Of a stretch of DNA of 64,000 nucleotides, positions 12,791-23,812 are shown piece by piece. The translations under genes were made by a program, and so were the position numbers. Location: NCBI GenBank assembly GCA_951230915.1, contig OX579634.1, forward strand, positions 52,837,570-52,901,569, given 5' to 3'. The DNA is from Antitrichia curtipendula (taxonomy: Eukaryota; Streptophyta; Bryopsida; Hypnales; Leucodontaceae). The notes beneath the pieces were generated by a model. That model had not been told where the DNA came from. It did not search any database and saw only the letters and a program-made list of their open reading frames with translations. Position 1 is the first letter of the stretch; each line of letters starts with the position of its first letter.

Positions 12791-13399
12791 CTTACTCGAT
12801 ACAGTCTTCTTCGTCAATGAATCCGAAATAAGATTTGAAGACAACAAACAAAGGAACCAATTAGAGGCAGAATACAACTGTTACAAACAATGAAGGTCCT
12901 AGTAGAAAATAAATTAGTAGAAGAGGTCACGAGAAGCACCTTTTGGGACACCCAAACTAGCCTCCTTCTCCACCTTCAGCACACTAGTCTCCTTCTCCAC
13001 CTCCAGCACACTAGGCTCCTTCTCCACCTCCACCACGCCTACTCCACCAGCCTCGTCTTTCCCATGATTACTTTCCACCATCACATCATCCTTTTCCTCT
13101 AACTCGTCACCCCGAATCCCCTCCTCTACCTCAACGCCAGTCACCTTGTCACCTGCAACCTTCTATTTGATGATTACGTCGGGGGTCACAACATTCAACA
13201 CTCCTACGAAAGAGTCATGTACCACAGTAATGGGAACATCCAAGAAGACAAGGAAGTACACAAAAACATGCATTCCTGAGTAAAATGAAACAAAATGGAA
13301 CTTATTCATCACCTGATATTATAAATGCAGTCAAAGCTATCCAGTTTATTCATACAGTCAAAATGATACAGAGTTGTAATGCTAGCCCCTAGATCTAAC

Positions 13400-13981
13400 C
13401 TTCTCTGTGACATTTGCATCGTTATGACGGCCCAAGTTGGGACTCAATGGGCTCAAGTCTCCTAGAGTGTCATCCCGAATAGGGCCAGACATCTCCGGAG
13501 CACCGATTTCAATTGGGTTCATCTGGAGTGTTCCAGATGAACTAGGCGCAGCTCCATCTTTCCTCGCTCCATCAACATGGCCCTCCAGTCCTTCAGACTC
13601 AGCAATAGTAGAACCCGGAGTGTGAGCACCCTAACCAGTACTTGGGAAAGATAGTAATGCGGATGCAGCATCCCTTTCCTGTTGAATAACCTCAGCTACG
13701 GCATCCACCAAATCACAAACAACCGGATTCCCTGAGGACGCATTACCCTCCTCTGCTCGTCTCTCCGACTCCATAAATCTTGCATTCAGGTTTTGCTTTG
13801 GTTGACCCGCCTTCTTACGATTTAAAACTGGTAGGATATCTTCCACCAACTCCAAAAGTTTCCTCTTCTTCTGCTTGCTTGTTCCCTCTGTCATGACTGC
13901 AGAAAGTGGATTTTTGGCAGTTTTCTTAGAAGATGGGTCCTTCAACTTCTTAGGCGGCAATGATGGTGGAGGAGAGGACAT
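13400..13981 (-). pseudogene. L3 gene, lysine-rich linker exon, element I copy
   Basis: The exon starts after a TTATTGCAG acceptor (13982-13990 side) with SSPPPSLPPKKLKDPSSKK and continues lysine-rich (SKQKKRKLLELV, a likely nuclear signal). An in-frame TAG at 13631-13633 interrupts it, after which the same frame runs on (GAHTPGSTIAESEG) through the palindrome at 13519-13540, read as SSGTLQM. The element II homologue (38945-40423) is much longer but has the same layout, with SSGDLTM at its own palindrome. This is low-complexity and probably disordered, linking the N-terminal modules to the FCP1-like part. Confidence 0.5.
13519..13540. promoter_or_regulatory. Element I palindrome inside coding sequence
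   Basis: TCATCTGGAGTGTTCCAGATGA is a near-perfect inverted repeat within the linker exon. The homologous codons of element II (39745-39766) carry the other palindrome. The role is inferred: a binding site for an element-encoded protein. Confidence 0.6.
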
Positions 13982-14080
13982 CTGCAATAACAATGTCTTG
14001 AATATGAGACTAGGTCCACAAACACTCTCCAAACGAACAACTGGAGCAATCCAGATGCATGAAGGTCATGCAACACTCAC

Positions 14081-14305
14081 CTCGGGTGACTTGCGCTTTG
14101 GAGGCTCATCATCGCTCTTTTCAGAGTATTGTTCCCCGATGTTCTCTGGAGTTTCCGTGTCACTGTTTGAGAGTTCCTCAATATTGGGCGGTTGTTCTTA
14201 CCGGACGTTGACTGCAAATTGCTCCTGCATTTGTCTGGCAGTAATTATCCCAGCTTTCTCCGCCTCCGCAAAATTAAATACTTCCAACACCTTCACCCTT
14301 CTCCA
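14081..14305 (-). pseudogene. L3 gene, small exon, element I copy
   Basis: Acceptor ACTGTACCAG at 14306-14315 and donor GTGAGT at 14075-14080 bound the exon. It reads VKVLEVFNFAEAEKAG...ARQMQEQF, which aligns with KVLEVVNSAEVANESQ...ARQMWDHF in element II (40546-40785). A TAA interrupts after VNVR and could be CAA changed to TAA. The 99-bp intron that follows (13982-14080) contains a family palindrome at 14038-14058. Confidence 0.5.
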
Positions 14306-14417
14306 CTGGTACAGTATAACGATCGACAGTTAATTGACAAGATAACTAAGAATACAAGATGACTAAGACTACAATATAAAACAACAATAACAACCAATTT
14401 CCATCGTTTGGTCTTAC

Positions 14418-15767
14418 CATTCCCAAGTGAGTGATCTCTGGTCCCCCGTTCACGTTAACAAGCATCATGTCATCTCGTATTAACCCTCCGAATAATACAA
14501 GTGTAGAGTTTGCGCTCAGATAGGGCACTCAGCGACGCCTCCATGAACTGTTTACATCAGCCGGGATTGCCTCCGAATTGTATACAGAACTATATACTAG
14601 TTGAGAGCGGAAGTAGTAGTTAAAGCGGCTTTGCGTGCTTTCCGATTCATTGTATTCAAAGCAGAAAATCATGAACATCACGAATTCGCTTTCAGTGGCA
14701 GTTTCTGGAAATTCGTGATCGCGTCCAGCAATGTAATGAATCACGTGCCAGTCCCAAATTTTGTGTGCGATCTCCAACTTCCGTTTGTACAAGTGAGCCA
14801 CTACTTCATGGAATCCTTGAGCATCCGTCATGAGAATCGTTGGTGACCGAACAAAGGTGCCCTTCTTCTCCACGCTTTTCAGAGCATCAAAAACTCGTCA
14901 CAGATTCCGGTCCTCCAAAAATTTTGACCGCGGTCCCGTAGCTGTGGCTTCAAGCAAATACCAGATCTATTAGTGTCTCATCCCTTCGCCACGCCATGCT
15001 ACAATGTCCTGTTGCATTAGAATGCCGCTGATGTTCCACATATTGTTGTCCATGATTTTTGATAGGTACGTCTCTGCAAATCCTTTCTCCATTGCCTCTG
15101 CCATCGCAACTTGGGCTTTTGCCATGATGAATGCATCCCACATGTCATGCACAAATTTTGAACAGTCTGCGAGATCAGACGTCTTGTTTAAGCTCTTTGT
15201 CCAACCTTCAAGCCAAATCTTCCCTGCATCCATTGCCATGGCTCTATCCACCCAAAGCTGTAATTCGGGACGTCCAAACTTCATCTCAGTAGCAAATTCT
15301 TCGAACTCAAAATCGGGGTATGGAACGTATTCCGGCTTCTTGCTGGGAAGATGGTACTGCCGATAATGAAGCATCATCTCATTCTTCATGGCTCGGATGT
15401 ATCGTTCTCTAGCGCCACCTTCCGGTAGGGTCTCCAGTGTCGGGCCACCGCCTTTTCGCTTGGCCTTCGATCTTTTCACGGTTATCTCCTTATTCTGCAC
15501 CCAATCCGCAAGGAAGTTGATATCCTCCACCCGCAACCCGTATAGAGTCTTAAAATCAAATAGTATTAGACGCTTCCGCAATCCCTTTGCTGGATCGGGT
15601 AATTTGTCCTCATTGCCCGGAAGAATGTATTGCACATATTCCCTCTCAATCCTTACCTACTTCTTTACGTCAGCGTCATCCTCCAAAAACAACAACGGGA
15701 TTTTCGTTTCACTTGTGTCGGTCCCTTTGACGGAGGTGAAAATAGTTGAGATCAATGGAACGAACTC
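14418..15767 (-). pseudogene. L3 gene, long central exon, element I copy
   Basis: Bounded by acceptor GCATTCAG (15768 side) and donor GTAAGA (14412-14417). The order is PLLFLEDDADVKK, FDFKTLYGLRVEDINFL, MKNEMMLHYRQYHLPSKKPEY, LWVDRAM, KFVHDMWDAF, SKFLEDRNL and LVNVNGGPEITHLGM. All blocks align with element II (58596-57697 plus 41346-40888). In-frame stops include 15657-15659 (TAG, opposite a Trp codon at 58485-58487), a TAA-TAG pair near 14980-14985, 14898-14900 (TGA, opposite Arg) and 14529-14531 (TGA). The family is not recognised; the GLR-x-EDINFL block recurs in both copies. The following 312-bp-side intron carries three palindromes. Confidence 0.55.
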
Positions 15768-16079
15768 CTGAATGCATAATGATACAAAATTAGTTTTACA
15801 TCTATGTTATTGGTCGACATTAGAGAAAAACAAAACAAGCAGCTGGAGTAAACCAGATGACCTGTTTGAGAACTATAATCCCAAAAGCTATAATGCCACG
15901 AGCAGAAGCAGTGGAAACCATCTGGATCACTCCAGCTAATAGCAACGATGGATTGACATTTGAAACCATCACGGACTTACAAACTCGACCATCAGGAGTG
16001 ATCCAGATGGTTGTAGCGTGATCTCCATTTCTAACAATATTTTCTAAAAGAAAAAAAATATAGAGAAGAAAAAACATAC
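15768..16079 (-). other. Intron of L3 with three palindromic motifs
   Basis: A GTATGT donor (16074-16079) and a CAG acceptor (15768-15770) define a 312-bp intron. Motif copies lie at about 15840-15860, 15919-15939 (CATCTGGATCACTCCAGCTA) and 15990-16011. The homologous element II intron (58597-58860) holds two copies of the other motif. Confidence 0.6.
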
Positions 16080-18450
16080 ATTATATGCATGAGTGTGTGG
16101 TCGGCCGCCATACGTTGGTTGTGGACTTTCCATCTCCCTCCATTTGATTCTCGCGGTAAGTAATTGCGTGAGAAATGATTGCTCTTTCTGTTCACCAACG
16201 ACGTTCTGGTTTAGAGCTCGGGAGAGGTGCATCACGTTCGAAAATTTGCTTTGCGGCGCAAAGATTGGGATGATTTTAAAGCAAGAGGCTTCATGACATC
16301 GGATTCAGGAATTTCTCCGTTTTTGACAAGTTTCTTGTAGGCCTCCACTGTGTGTTGTCCCCCAATAATATAATAGTGGGTTTGTCTTGTGATGGATTCT
16401 AGCTTTGGACAGGTATCAAAGTACGTTGCCCTCCCTTTTGTGTCGTATGGCCCGATTTTTATAGGAAGCACTGTAATGACTCTCCAGTCAGCGTTAAAGT
16501 CAGTTTCCAAGCGTGCCCTGTTCATTATACTAGGTAATCGTGTATCCTCAATGCCTCGATACACTAGCCTTCCTTCAGGGGCCCTGTGAAGATAGTCGAA
16601 GTGCACTCGCAGGACGTCACCAGCGACGTCAACAAACGGTTGTTTCTTCCACTTGTACATGCAGTCAAAGTGAGCTTTGTACAATGCCTTCATCACTTTC
16701 AACTGCTTCGAGTCGAGCTTCTTTATCTCAGCCTCTTTCATTGCAACGCAAACGGAAATGGTCAGCTTACTGGCAGCATCTTCTGTAGCCGTCTTGTCTC
16801 CTGGTGCTCCGGTCAAGGACCTCTGGGTGATTGCATGAAACACCTGTACTATTTGTTGCGTTTCGTCACACCTTAGACTTTTTGGCCATAACTTCTATGT
16901 TTTAGCTCCAAATAAGTCAAAATTTCTAGATAAGATACTCATGACCATTATATACCTTTTCTGATTTTTGAGAATTTTTCAAAAATAATTCACTATTTTT
17001 AAACAGCCCCCGATATTTCTCAAAATGGGTGATTTGGGGTTTTTTAGCTTCGTTTGTACTCAAAAAAACGAATTTTGAGCTGAAATTTGGAGAGGATGGT
17101 CTCTTAGTAGACTTATAGCTACTGTCCAAAGGAATTTCAAAAATACTTATTTCTATGTGGTGTGGAAGTCCACAAAAATAGCTTCTTTCTGCATTTTTCT
17201 TAGAGTTATGGAACATTATTTTGGTGAGTTTTTTGGTCAAATCTCATCACCAAAATGTTTTCTCAAATGAAAAAATTTTAGATTTAAAAAAAAAAAAAAA
17301 TCCTATTTTTTACAAATTAAAATGTCAAAGTGGTATATTCTTCAGTAGAACTTTGGACATAGAATTTCGGTGAAAAAAATACCACTTTTGACATTTTAAT
17401 TTGTAAAAAATAGGATTTTTTTTTTTTTTAAAATCTAAAAATTTTGCATTTGAGAAAACATTTTGCTGATGAGATTTGACCAAAAAACTCACCAAAATAA
17501 TGTTCCATAACTCTAAGAAAAATGCAGAAAGAAGCTATTTTTGTGGACTTCCACACCATATAGAAATAAGTATTTTTGAAATTCCTTTGGACAGTAGCTA
17601 TAAGTCTACTAAGAGACCATCCTCTCCAAATTTCAGCTCAAAATTCGTTTTTTTGGGTTCCAAATCGTGCAAAAAAACCCAAAATCATGCATTGTGAGAA
17701 AATATCGGGGGCTGTTTAAAAATAGTAAATTATTTTTGAAAATTACCCAAAAATTAGGGGAGGTTTTAGATAGTTATAAGTAGCTTTTCTATAAATTTCA
17801 ATTTATTTAGAGCTAAAGAAAAAAAGTTATGGCCAAAAAATAGGTCAGCACCTATGGGTGTGACATATGGTTTTAAGTGTTTCGTGCAATCACCCCTCTG
17901 TTTCTTTCCCTTTTTCTTTGGCAACGGTGTTGCAGCTGCGACTGGTACTGTACATTGCTTGGGATACCTTGCTTTGGTTGTTGTCTTGGCGAGCCTCCTC
18001 AATTAGGCTCCAAGTAATTTGCATTTCCTTCGGCGTCCACTTTGGGATGCCGCCTTTGGGATTCAGTAACGTTTGTTCCACCAGTGATTTGCACTGACTC
18101 AACTCCATCGAGCTGTAATAAAGGATTAGGCCATAGATTCTTGTACTATCAATTCCGGGCACTTTCTCCTCAGTGACTAGGAGCGCAGTGTTGTTGTCAA
18201 GACCCTGCATTTCTAGAATGTCAAGGCCGACGTCGTGGTGCACCTTCATACCACTCATGAGTTTTGGAGTAATTCGCATGCATCCATCTTCATCCTTCTT
18301 CCACTGGATCCCCCATTCACTGACTTTGCTTAAGCAGCGATAGACCGCCATTGGGTGCAATTTCCCATTGTAATGAAATTGATGAACCCATTCGTCACAA
18401 AAGGGTCTGAGTTTAATTGGGCACGCGTCCTCAGGTTCATCTTAAAGAAA
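16080..18450 (-). pseudogene. L3 gene, N-terminal exon with ParB-like segment, split by a hairpin element
   Basis: The upstream part (17895-18450) reads DEPEDACPIKLRPFCDEW, LDILEMQGLDNNTALLV, YGLILYYSSMELSQCKSLVEQ. The downstream part (16080-16825) reads LTISVCVAMK, GRLVYRGIEDTRLPSIMN, WRVITVLPI, HYYIIGGQHTVEAYKKL, and LNQNVVGEQKEQSF. All of it aligns with the single element II exon 58861-60190. The ITVLP...IIGGQHT-x-EAY arrangement resembles the ParB/sulfiredoxin-type fold (normally a DNA-segregation or nucleotide-binding domain); that assignment is tentative. The two parts are separated by the 16826-17894 insertion in the lysine-rich linker between modules. Confidence 0.55.
16826..17894. 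mobile_element. 1,069-bp long-hairpin foldback element
   Basis: The two halves are inverse copies almost end to end, around a centre near 17350. The ends read GGTGATTGCATGAAACAC and, in reverse, GGTGATTGCACGAAACAC. A 6-bp target duplication CCTCTG flanks it (16820-16825 and 17895-17900). It splits the L3 exon, and the element II homologue confirms the empty-site reading. The open frames in both arms (16926-17240 and 17476-17697) are mirror copies of one sequence and not a gene. The transcript would be a near-perfect hairpin and so a small-RNA source. Confidence 0.85.
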
Positions 18451-18519
18451 CTCATCACTACATTCAACCAAAAGCTAGTTAGATGTGTTGGTGGCTATCG
18501 ACTGCACCTAGCCTCTTCA

Positions 18520-19580
18520 GTGAGCTGGAGCACTCCAGATGACTGACTACGAGCAAGCTTTATGCATCGCTAATCAATTGCTAATTCCAATCGACTTAGA
18601 ATTCTACAAGTAGGTTATGAACCACTCCACCTGCGGTGACCTATTTATACATTTGGAACACTCCATATGACTGATCAATGGACAGTGCCTAATGCATGTG
18701 CAATTCAACGTTATTCCTAGTCGTCGAATAAATGTGCACCCCACTCTGCAATGCTAAGTAAGTTCACGAAAAACTCACTCAGACTCTCATCTGGATCAGT
18801 CCACATGAAATAACATCTTGAATCATCTAGATCACTCATGATGACTAATTGAGACCGTGTATGAGGCCTCATGTCTACGCGATAATCGTATCCCACCAAT
18901 AAGTTTGCATCTAACCTTGTTATTTTAGGTGCGTTAAGGCGGAACTTGCTCAGTGCTTTCAAATTCTCAGACTTTTAATTGGATCACTCTAGCTGAGGTA
19001 TTATTTTCAATTATCTAAAGCACTCTAGATGACTCATTGTGTCCATGCTTGAAGGTGGAACTCGCTCAGTGCTTTCAAATTATGTGACTCTCATCTGGAT
19101 CACTCTAGTTGAGATAACATCTTCATTTATCTGGAGCACTCCAAATGACTCATTGTGAACATGCTTGAAGGTGGAACTCGCTCAGGGCTTTCAAATTAAC
19201 TGACTCTCATCTGGATCACTCCAGCTAACATATTATCTTCAATTATTTGGAGCACTTCAGATGATTCATTGTTTCTAGGCTTGATGGTGGAACTCGCTCA
19301 GTGCTTTCAAATTAACTGACTCTCATCTGGATCACTCTAGTTGAGATAACATCTTCATTTATCTGGAGCACTCCAGATGACTCATTGTGAACATGCTTGA
19401 AGCATGAAGATTGCGTTATATTCCTATCTAACAAATAAATTTGCCTCCGACCTACTTTTATGTGGGTTATTGCAGATTCTGCCTGGTGCTCCAAATTTTC
19501 AGACGATCCTCTGGATCACTTTGTATGAGATTATTGTAGAAATCTAACTACAATAGTGCATCTGGAGGCTTTGAGGTCCG
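18520..19580. promoter_or_regulatory. Palindrome cluster 5' of the left module of element I
   Basis: At least fourteen copies or half-copies of the CTGGA(T/G)CACTCCAG palindrome occur here, for example 18523-18543, 18788-18808, 19093-19113, 19208-19228, 19323-19343 and 19360-19380. They lie just upstream of the minus-strand L3 gene. The element II homologue (60247-61044) has a similar cluster of its own motif. Confidence 0.75.
18930..19420. repeat. 116-bp tandem repeat carrying two palindromes per unit
   Basis: The phrase GG(T/C)GGAACT(C/T)GCTCAGTG recurs at about 18938, 19054, 19170 and 19287, giving a period of 116-117 bp. Each unit has one copy of the CTGGATCACTC form and one of the CTGGAGCACTCC form. 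Confidence 0.8.
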
Positions 19581-20902
19581 CGGTCATAGGACTAGTTTTG
19601 GGGGTAATAGGGTTAATTTCCATGGTAGTAGGGTTTAGGGTGGAATTGCTTACGGATTATCCCACATTGGTGTTCTTTCCTTGCCTCACCATGTTCCAAT
19701 GATCTTTCTTACTAACTGAGTACTCGCTTTGAATACCTGTATACAACCAGCAGTGTAGAGCTTAATATACAATGACCACATGGCTGTCTTTGAAATATGT
19801 CTCATATTTTCCTGAATGATTGTGCATACTGTTTCAAATTAAGCATTGACAAAAACCAAAGCATTGACAAAGATAATACAAATTCAAACATTGCTTGCAT
19901 GCAAAGGCAAACAGAAATTGCATCCAAGTAAACTTCAAACAATGACTATCTAACTATTTAACTACAAGGCACCTCTTGGAAGCCTCCAGATGCGTAAACT
20001 ACAACTTCCGCATACATACTTCCGCAACCCTAAACTTAAAATAAATGAACACATGATTGAACTACGGGAAATTTACAACAAAGTAATGGACTAAAACTAT
20101 AATCAAGTTTACTTTCAACACGGCCTACTATTCTCACAACAATCATGATCCTTTCAAATGGTGATGCGTTTGGGAGAAAGAGTCAAATGAAGGCAAATGA
20201 AGCTGCATTATTATTATTTGAAAAAACAAACAACCATAATTGACAAAACCAAGAAGAACCTAAACCTCCATTACAGAAGGAGACCTGTAGCAAACTAGCT
20301 CAGTCTTCCATGTGGCATCTTCGGCGCTAACAGAGCTGCCGCACCCTCGCTAAGAGCCAAGTTGAATGTGCAAGACGAAACACACCGGATATTCAAGAGG
20401 AAACACACCGTCCAGGAAACTAGAGTGAACTTCACCCTCTCCAGATTTTCTCACTAGCTCTCACACACTCGAACTTACCACAACAATGTGGTGACCACGG
20501 CAGCTGCACTTGCTTCGCGGCGCAAATCGGTGTTCCAATGTTCGTGACAGTGGACTTCAATCGCTGCTCCGATTGCTTCCTCGTTGGTAGCAAGTTGATG
20601 CCCAGAACGTCGGTGGTACCTAGATGTTGCTCCAGACCTGCTGCAAATCAGCGTACTCCTCCGCGCAATGTAGTCTTGATCGAGATAGAAAGAAGCAGAA
20701 GAGGTGGGTGGAAGAGGAGGGAGGAGACAGTACCAACGCGCGGCAGAAGAAGAGGAAGGAGATACAGTACAGCGCGTGGCAGAAGAGGAGGAAGGACATA
20801 CAGTAGATACGCACGGCAGAAGAGGAGGGCGGAGAGAAAAAAGGAAACTCACTGCACAATCGGAGCTCGCGGAGAAAGAGAGCACATCGGGAAGTCACCG
20901 CT
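19581..20902. other. 5' flank of the left module of element I
   Basis: No coding exon could be fixed. At 20690-20870 a purine-rich stretch repeats CGGCAGAAGAGGAGG with TACAGTA phrases at roughly 45-bp spacing. It may hold the promoter and 5' leader of the minus-strand module. Confidence 0.35.
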
Positions 20903-21105
20903 CACTACAAGAGAAAGGGGTGTTTTAAGTAGTGTCCTAGACATCACGTCTTTTAAGTAATGTCTTTTAAGTAAGGTTTTAAGTAAAATTTTACTAAAAA
21001 GATTGTCTTTTTAGTAAAATTTTACTTAAAACCTTACTTAAAAGACATTACTTAAAAGACGTGATGTCTAGGACACTACTTAAAACACCCCATTCTTGTG
21101 TAGTG
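20903..21105. mobile_element. CACTA-type MITE copy 1
   Basis: A 203-bp perfect-looking hairpin that starts CACTACAAGAGAAAGG and ends with its inverse (CTTGTGTAGTG). It is flanked by the 3-bp duplication GCT (20900-20902 and 21106-21108), as expected for CACTA/EnSpm elements. It has no coding capacity. Confidence 0.9.
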
Positions 21106-21231
21106 GCTGTACAATGGAGCTTGCGGAAAAAGAGTGCACATCGGAAGAGGGAGCTACCATCGGGAGGAAGACAGGTTGAGCAGGAGTTGATGCTCAAGGC
21201 TCCCACATAATGGCGCCGTCCCTGCCATGAT

Positions 21232-21316
21232 TACAAATGAATGAACTTCATTCATTTGATTAGTGGGGGACTTGGGGGGGTTCTCGAGAAGTCAAATGAA
21301 TGAAGTTCATTCATTG
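21232..21316. repeat. Twin palindromes
   Basis: AAATGAATGAACTTCATTCATTT near 21234-21257 recurs as AAATGAATGAAGTTCATTCATT near 21295-21315, separated by a G-rich spacer. They could be the ends of a small element. Confidence 0.5.
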
Positions 21317-21809
21317 GATTATTATGGGTTTAGGATATGAGCTCCAATTTTTTGTCATCCAACCCAAATCATTCCATTCCATCTATATTTTTTTGATTGA
21401 CTATGTGTCAATAGAACTAGTTTGTTTTTTGTTTTTGTTTTTTTTAAACACATGGACACTCTCCATTGAGAAGGAAAAAAGTACAGTAGAACTAGATTTT
21501 ATTTCCACGCCAAGGCCATAAAATTCATATTGCATTTTTTTTTATTACTTAGCTAATACAACTGGTTTAATATTTCCATACTTAGGAGGGCCCTAATTTC
21601 TGGAGTTGGATGTGAATCAATAAGATAGATTTATTATTTCCATGCTAAGGCTCTAAAATTCACACTAAATTTTTTTTGTCATCCAATACACCTCATTGGA
21701 ATTCATATTATGATTGCTTATTTAAATATTCTTGTAGAATTTTATTATTTTAATATTCTTGTAAAATTAACCTTCAAGTCTATTTAAGATTTAATTCTTT
21801 ATGTACTAA

Positions 21810-22012
21810 CACTACAAGAGAAAGGGGTGTTTTAAGTAGTGTCCTAGACATCACGTCTTTTAAGTAACGTCTTTTAAGTAAGGTTTTAAGTAAATTTTTA
21901 CTAAAAAGACTGTCTTTTTAATAAAAATTTACTTAAAATCTTACTTAAAAGACGTTACTTAAAAGACGTGATGTCTAGGACACTACTTAAAACACCCCTT
22001 TCTCTTGTAGTG
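21810..22012. mobile_element. CACTA-type MITE copy 2
   Basis: Same family as the copy at 20903-21105, 203 bp, starting CACTACAAGAGAAAGG and ending TCTCTTGTAGTG. The 3-bp target duplication TAA flanks it (21807-21809 and 22013-22015). Confidence 0.92.
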
Positions 22013-22015
22013 TAA

Positions 22016-23812
22016 GAGTTCATAATATTAAGGTACAAACTTTGATTGATTATATTGTTAGTAGAAAGTATAATGTAAATAAATTTTTTTAATACATCAT
22101 TGTTTGCAATAAAAAAAATATTATATGCATTGGTTTAAATAAATGATTATTTAAATTAATCAAAGAAACTATTTCAATTCAACTTTAACACTTCTTAAGA
22201 AAATGTGAGACCCAATTTGAACTTCTTAGTCATTCAAAGGTTAAAGTTTTATACAATCATATTGCCAAGTACTTGCTTAATAGTAGTTATTAATAGATTA
22301 TTATAAAATTCACTAATTGTGGGCCATATACCAACCTAATAATTTTTGCAAAGTTGATATGAAATTTATTATTTTAATTTAAATCAAATCTCCATGATTA
22401 ACAATCAAGTATTGAATGTCTGCGTGTTTTACATTAAAGCCATTGATGTATTATTTTGAAATAATGATTGAGTATTGTAATCATAATTCTATATTCAATC
22501 ATGTCAATACTCAAAAGTAATATCAAAATTATTATTTATGAATGTCTACACTATAAACCCGATGAAAAAAATATTTTGGGGTATGATGAATACCTCCAAA
22601 GGGCACTAGTTACATTATTTAGTCACAATTGAATGAACAAATTGTTCACAATTCCATTTTTTTATTCCCCAAAAGGGCTAGGACACTCCCTTAAACTAGA
22701 AGTTGTAATAAATATCAAAGAAGCATATTAGCATAGAAAATTGGATAGGCCATTCAACACAATAAATATATACAGGCTTATAGTTATTTCCAGATAATTT
22801 TTTTTTGATGCTTGCTCTAAATTAAGCCCTCCAAGTATGTGGAGATGCTTAAAAAGTCATCCTTCTCAAAATGCACATACCACATACTTGGGAAGCATGC
22901 ATAGATTCCTAAAAAAAGTTAGTGTAAACAAATATGTAGATCTAAAGATGTATGTAAATATAAAATGAAAGTATATGTATATATATATATATATATACTT
23001 TATTTAATTTTTTTAATTTCTTAAATTTATATATATATATATATATTTATAATTTATAATTTGTTTTTTTTGTGTGTGTGTGTACACACGTGTGTGTAAT
23101 GTATACAAAGTAAATGATGAATATTTTATTTTGAACCCCTTTATTATTTTTGGATGTAGGGCCTAAAAGTAATTCAAAAATCCTATTTTGAACAATTACT
23201 AGGTTCTATTATTGTATATGTGTTTTCTAAAAATAGAAGTGTAGAAAATTAAAAATTCTGATCTTTAGGATTGTAAGAAACATAGTGAGAATTTTGAAAA
23301 TTAGGTTTAGGGAGTTTTCAAAATTTTGATTTTTTTTAAATTGGCTCGGATTTTGTATATGGCATGTACATGATTCATGTGAGAGTTTGGAATTAGTATA
23401 TTTTGGAAGCAGTCTTAATTATAGCAAGTTTAGTGAAATTTGACAATCTAGATGGTCAGCGAAAGCTAGAACTCTAATGTAAAAGGTTTGTTTTACTTTT
23501 GAAAAGTAAAAAAGGTCTATTGTAAGTGAATCCTTTCACTTTTCAAAGAAGTGAAAGACCTCTAATCATGTAAATTAAAGGTATATTCTACATTTCAAAA
23601 AAATAAATGAATTCTAATGTAAAAGATTGCTGTCACTTTTAGATATAAGTGTATAAATAGAGTAGCAAAAGCCATATGAAATATTATTTGCATTCACCAC
23701 ATTGGATGTATTTATAATTATTATTTATTAATAAATTTGAAGTATTTGAATTATCTCTATAAAACTATAGAATATATACAATCATGAGGGGAAAGAGAGA
23801 GGGAAAGGTAAA
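22016..23812. other. AT-rich spacer with microsatellites
   Basis: (AT)n runs at about 22976-22998 and 23028-23046 and a (GT)n run at about 23070-23096. Short inverted repeats around TTTACTTTTGAAAAGTAAA lie at 23490-23560. No gene was recognised. Confidence 0.6.

Noticed and set aside
16926..17697. Two identical open frames (minus 16926-17240 and plus 17476-17697) as a conserved gene
   Set aside because: They are mirror copies in the two arms of one hairpin element and have no protein features.
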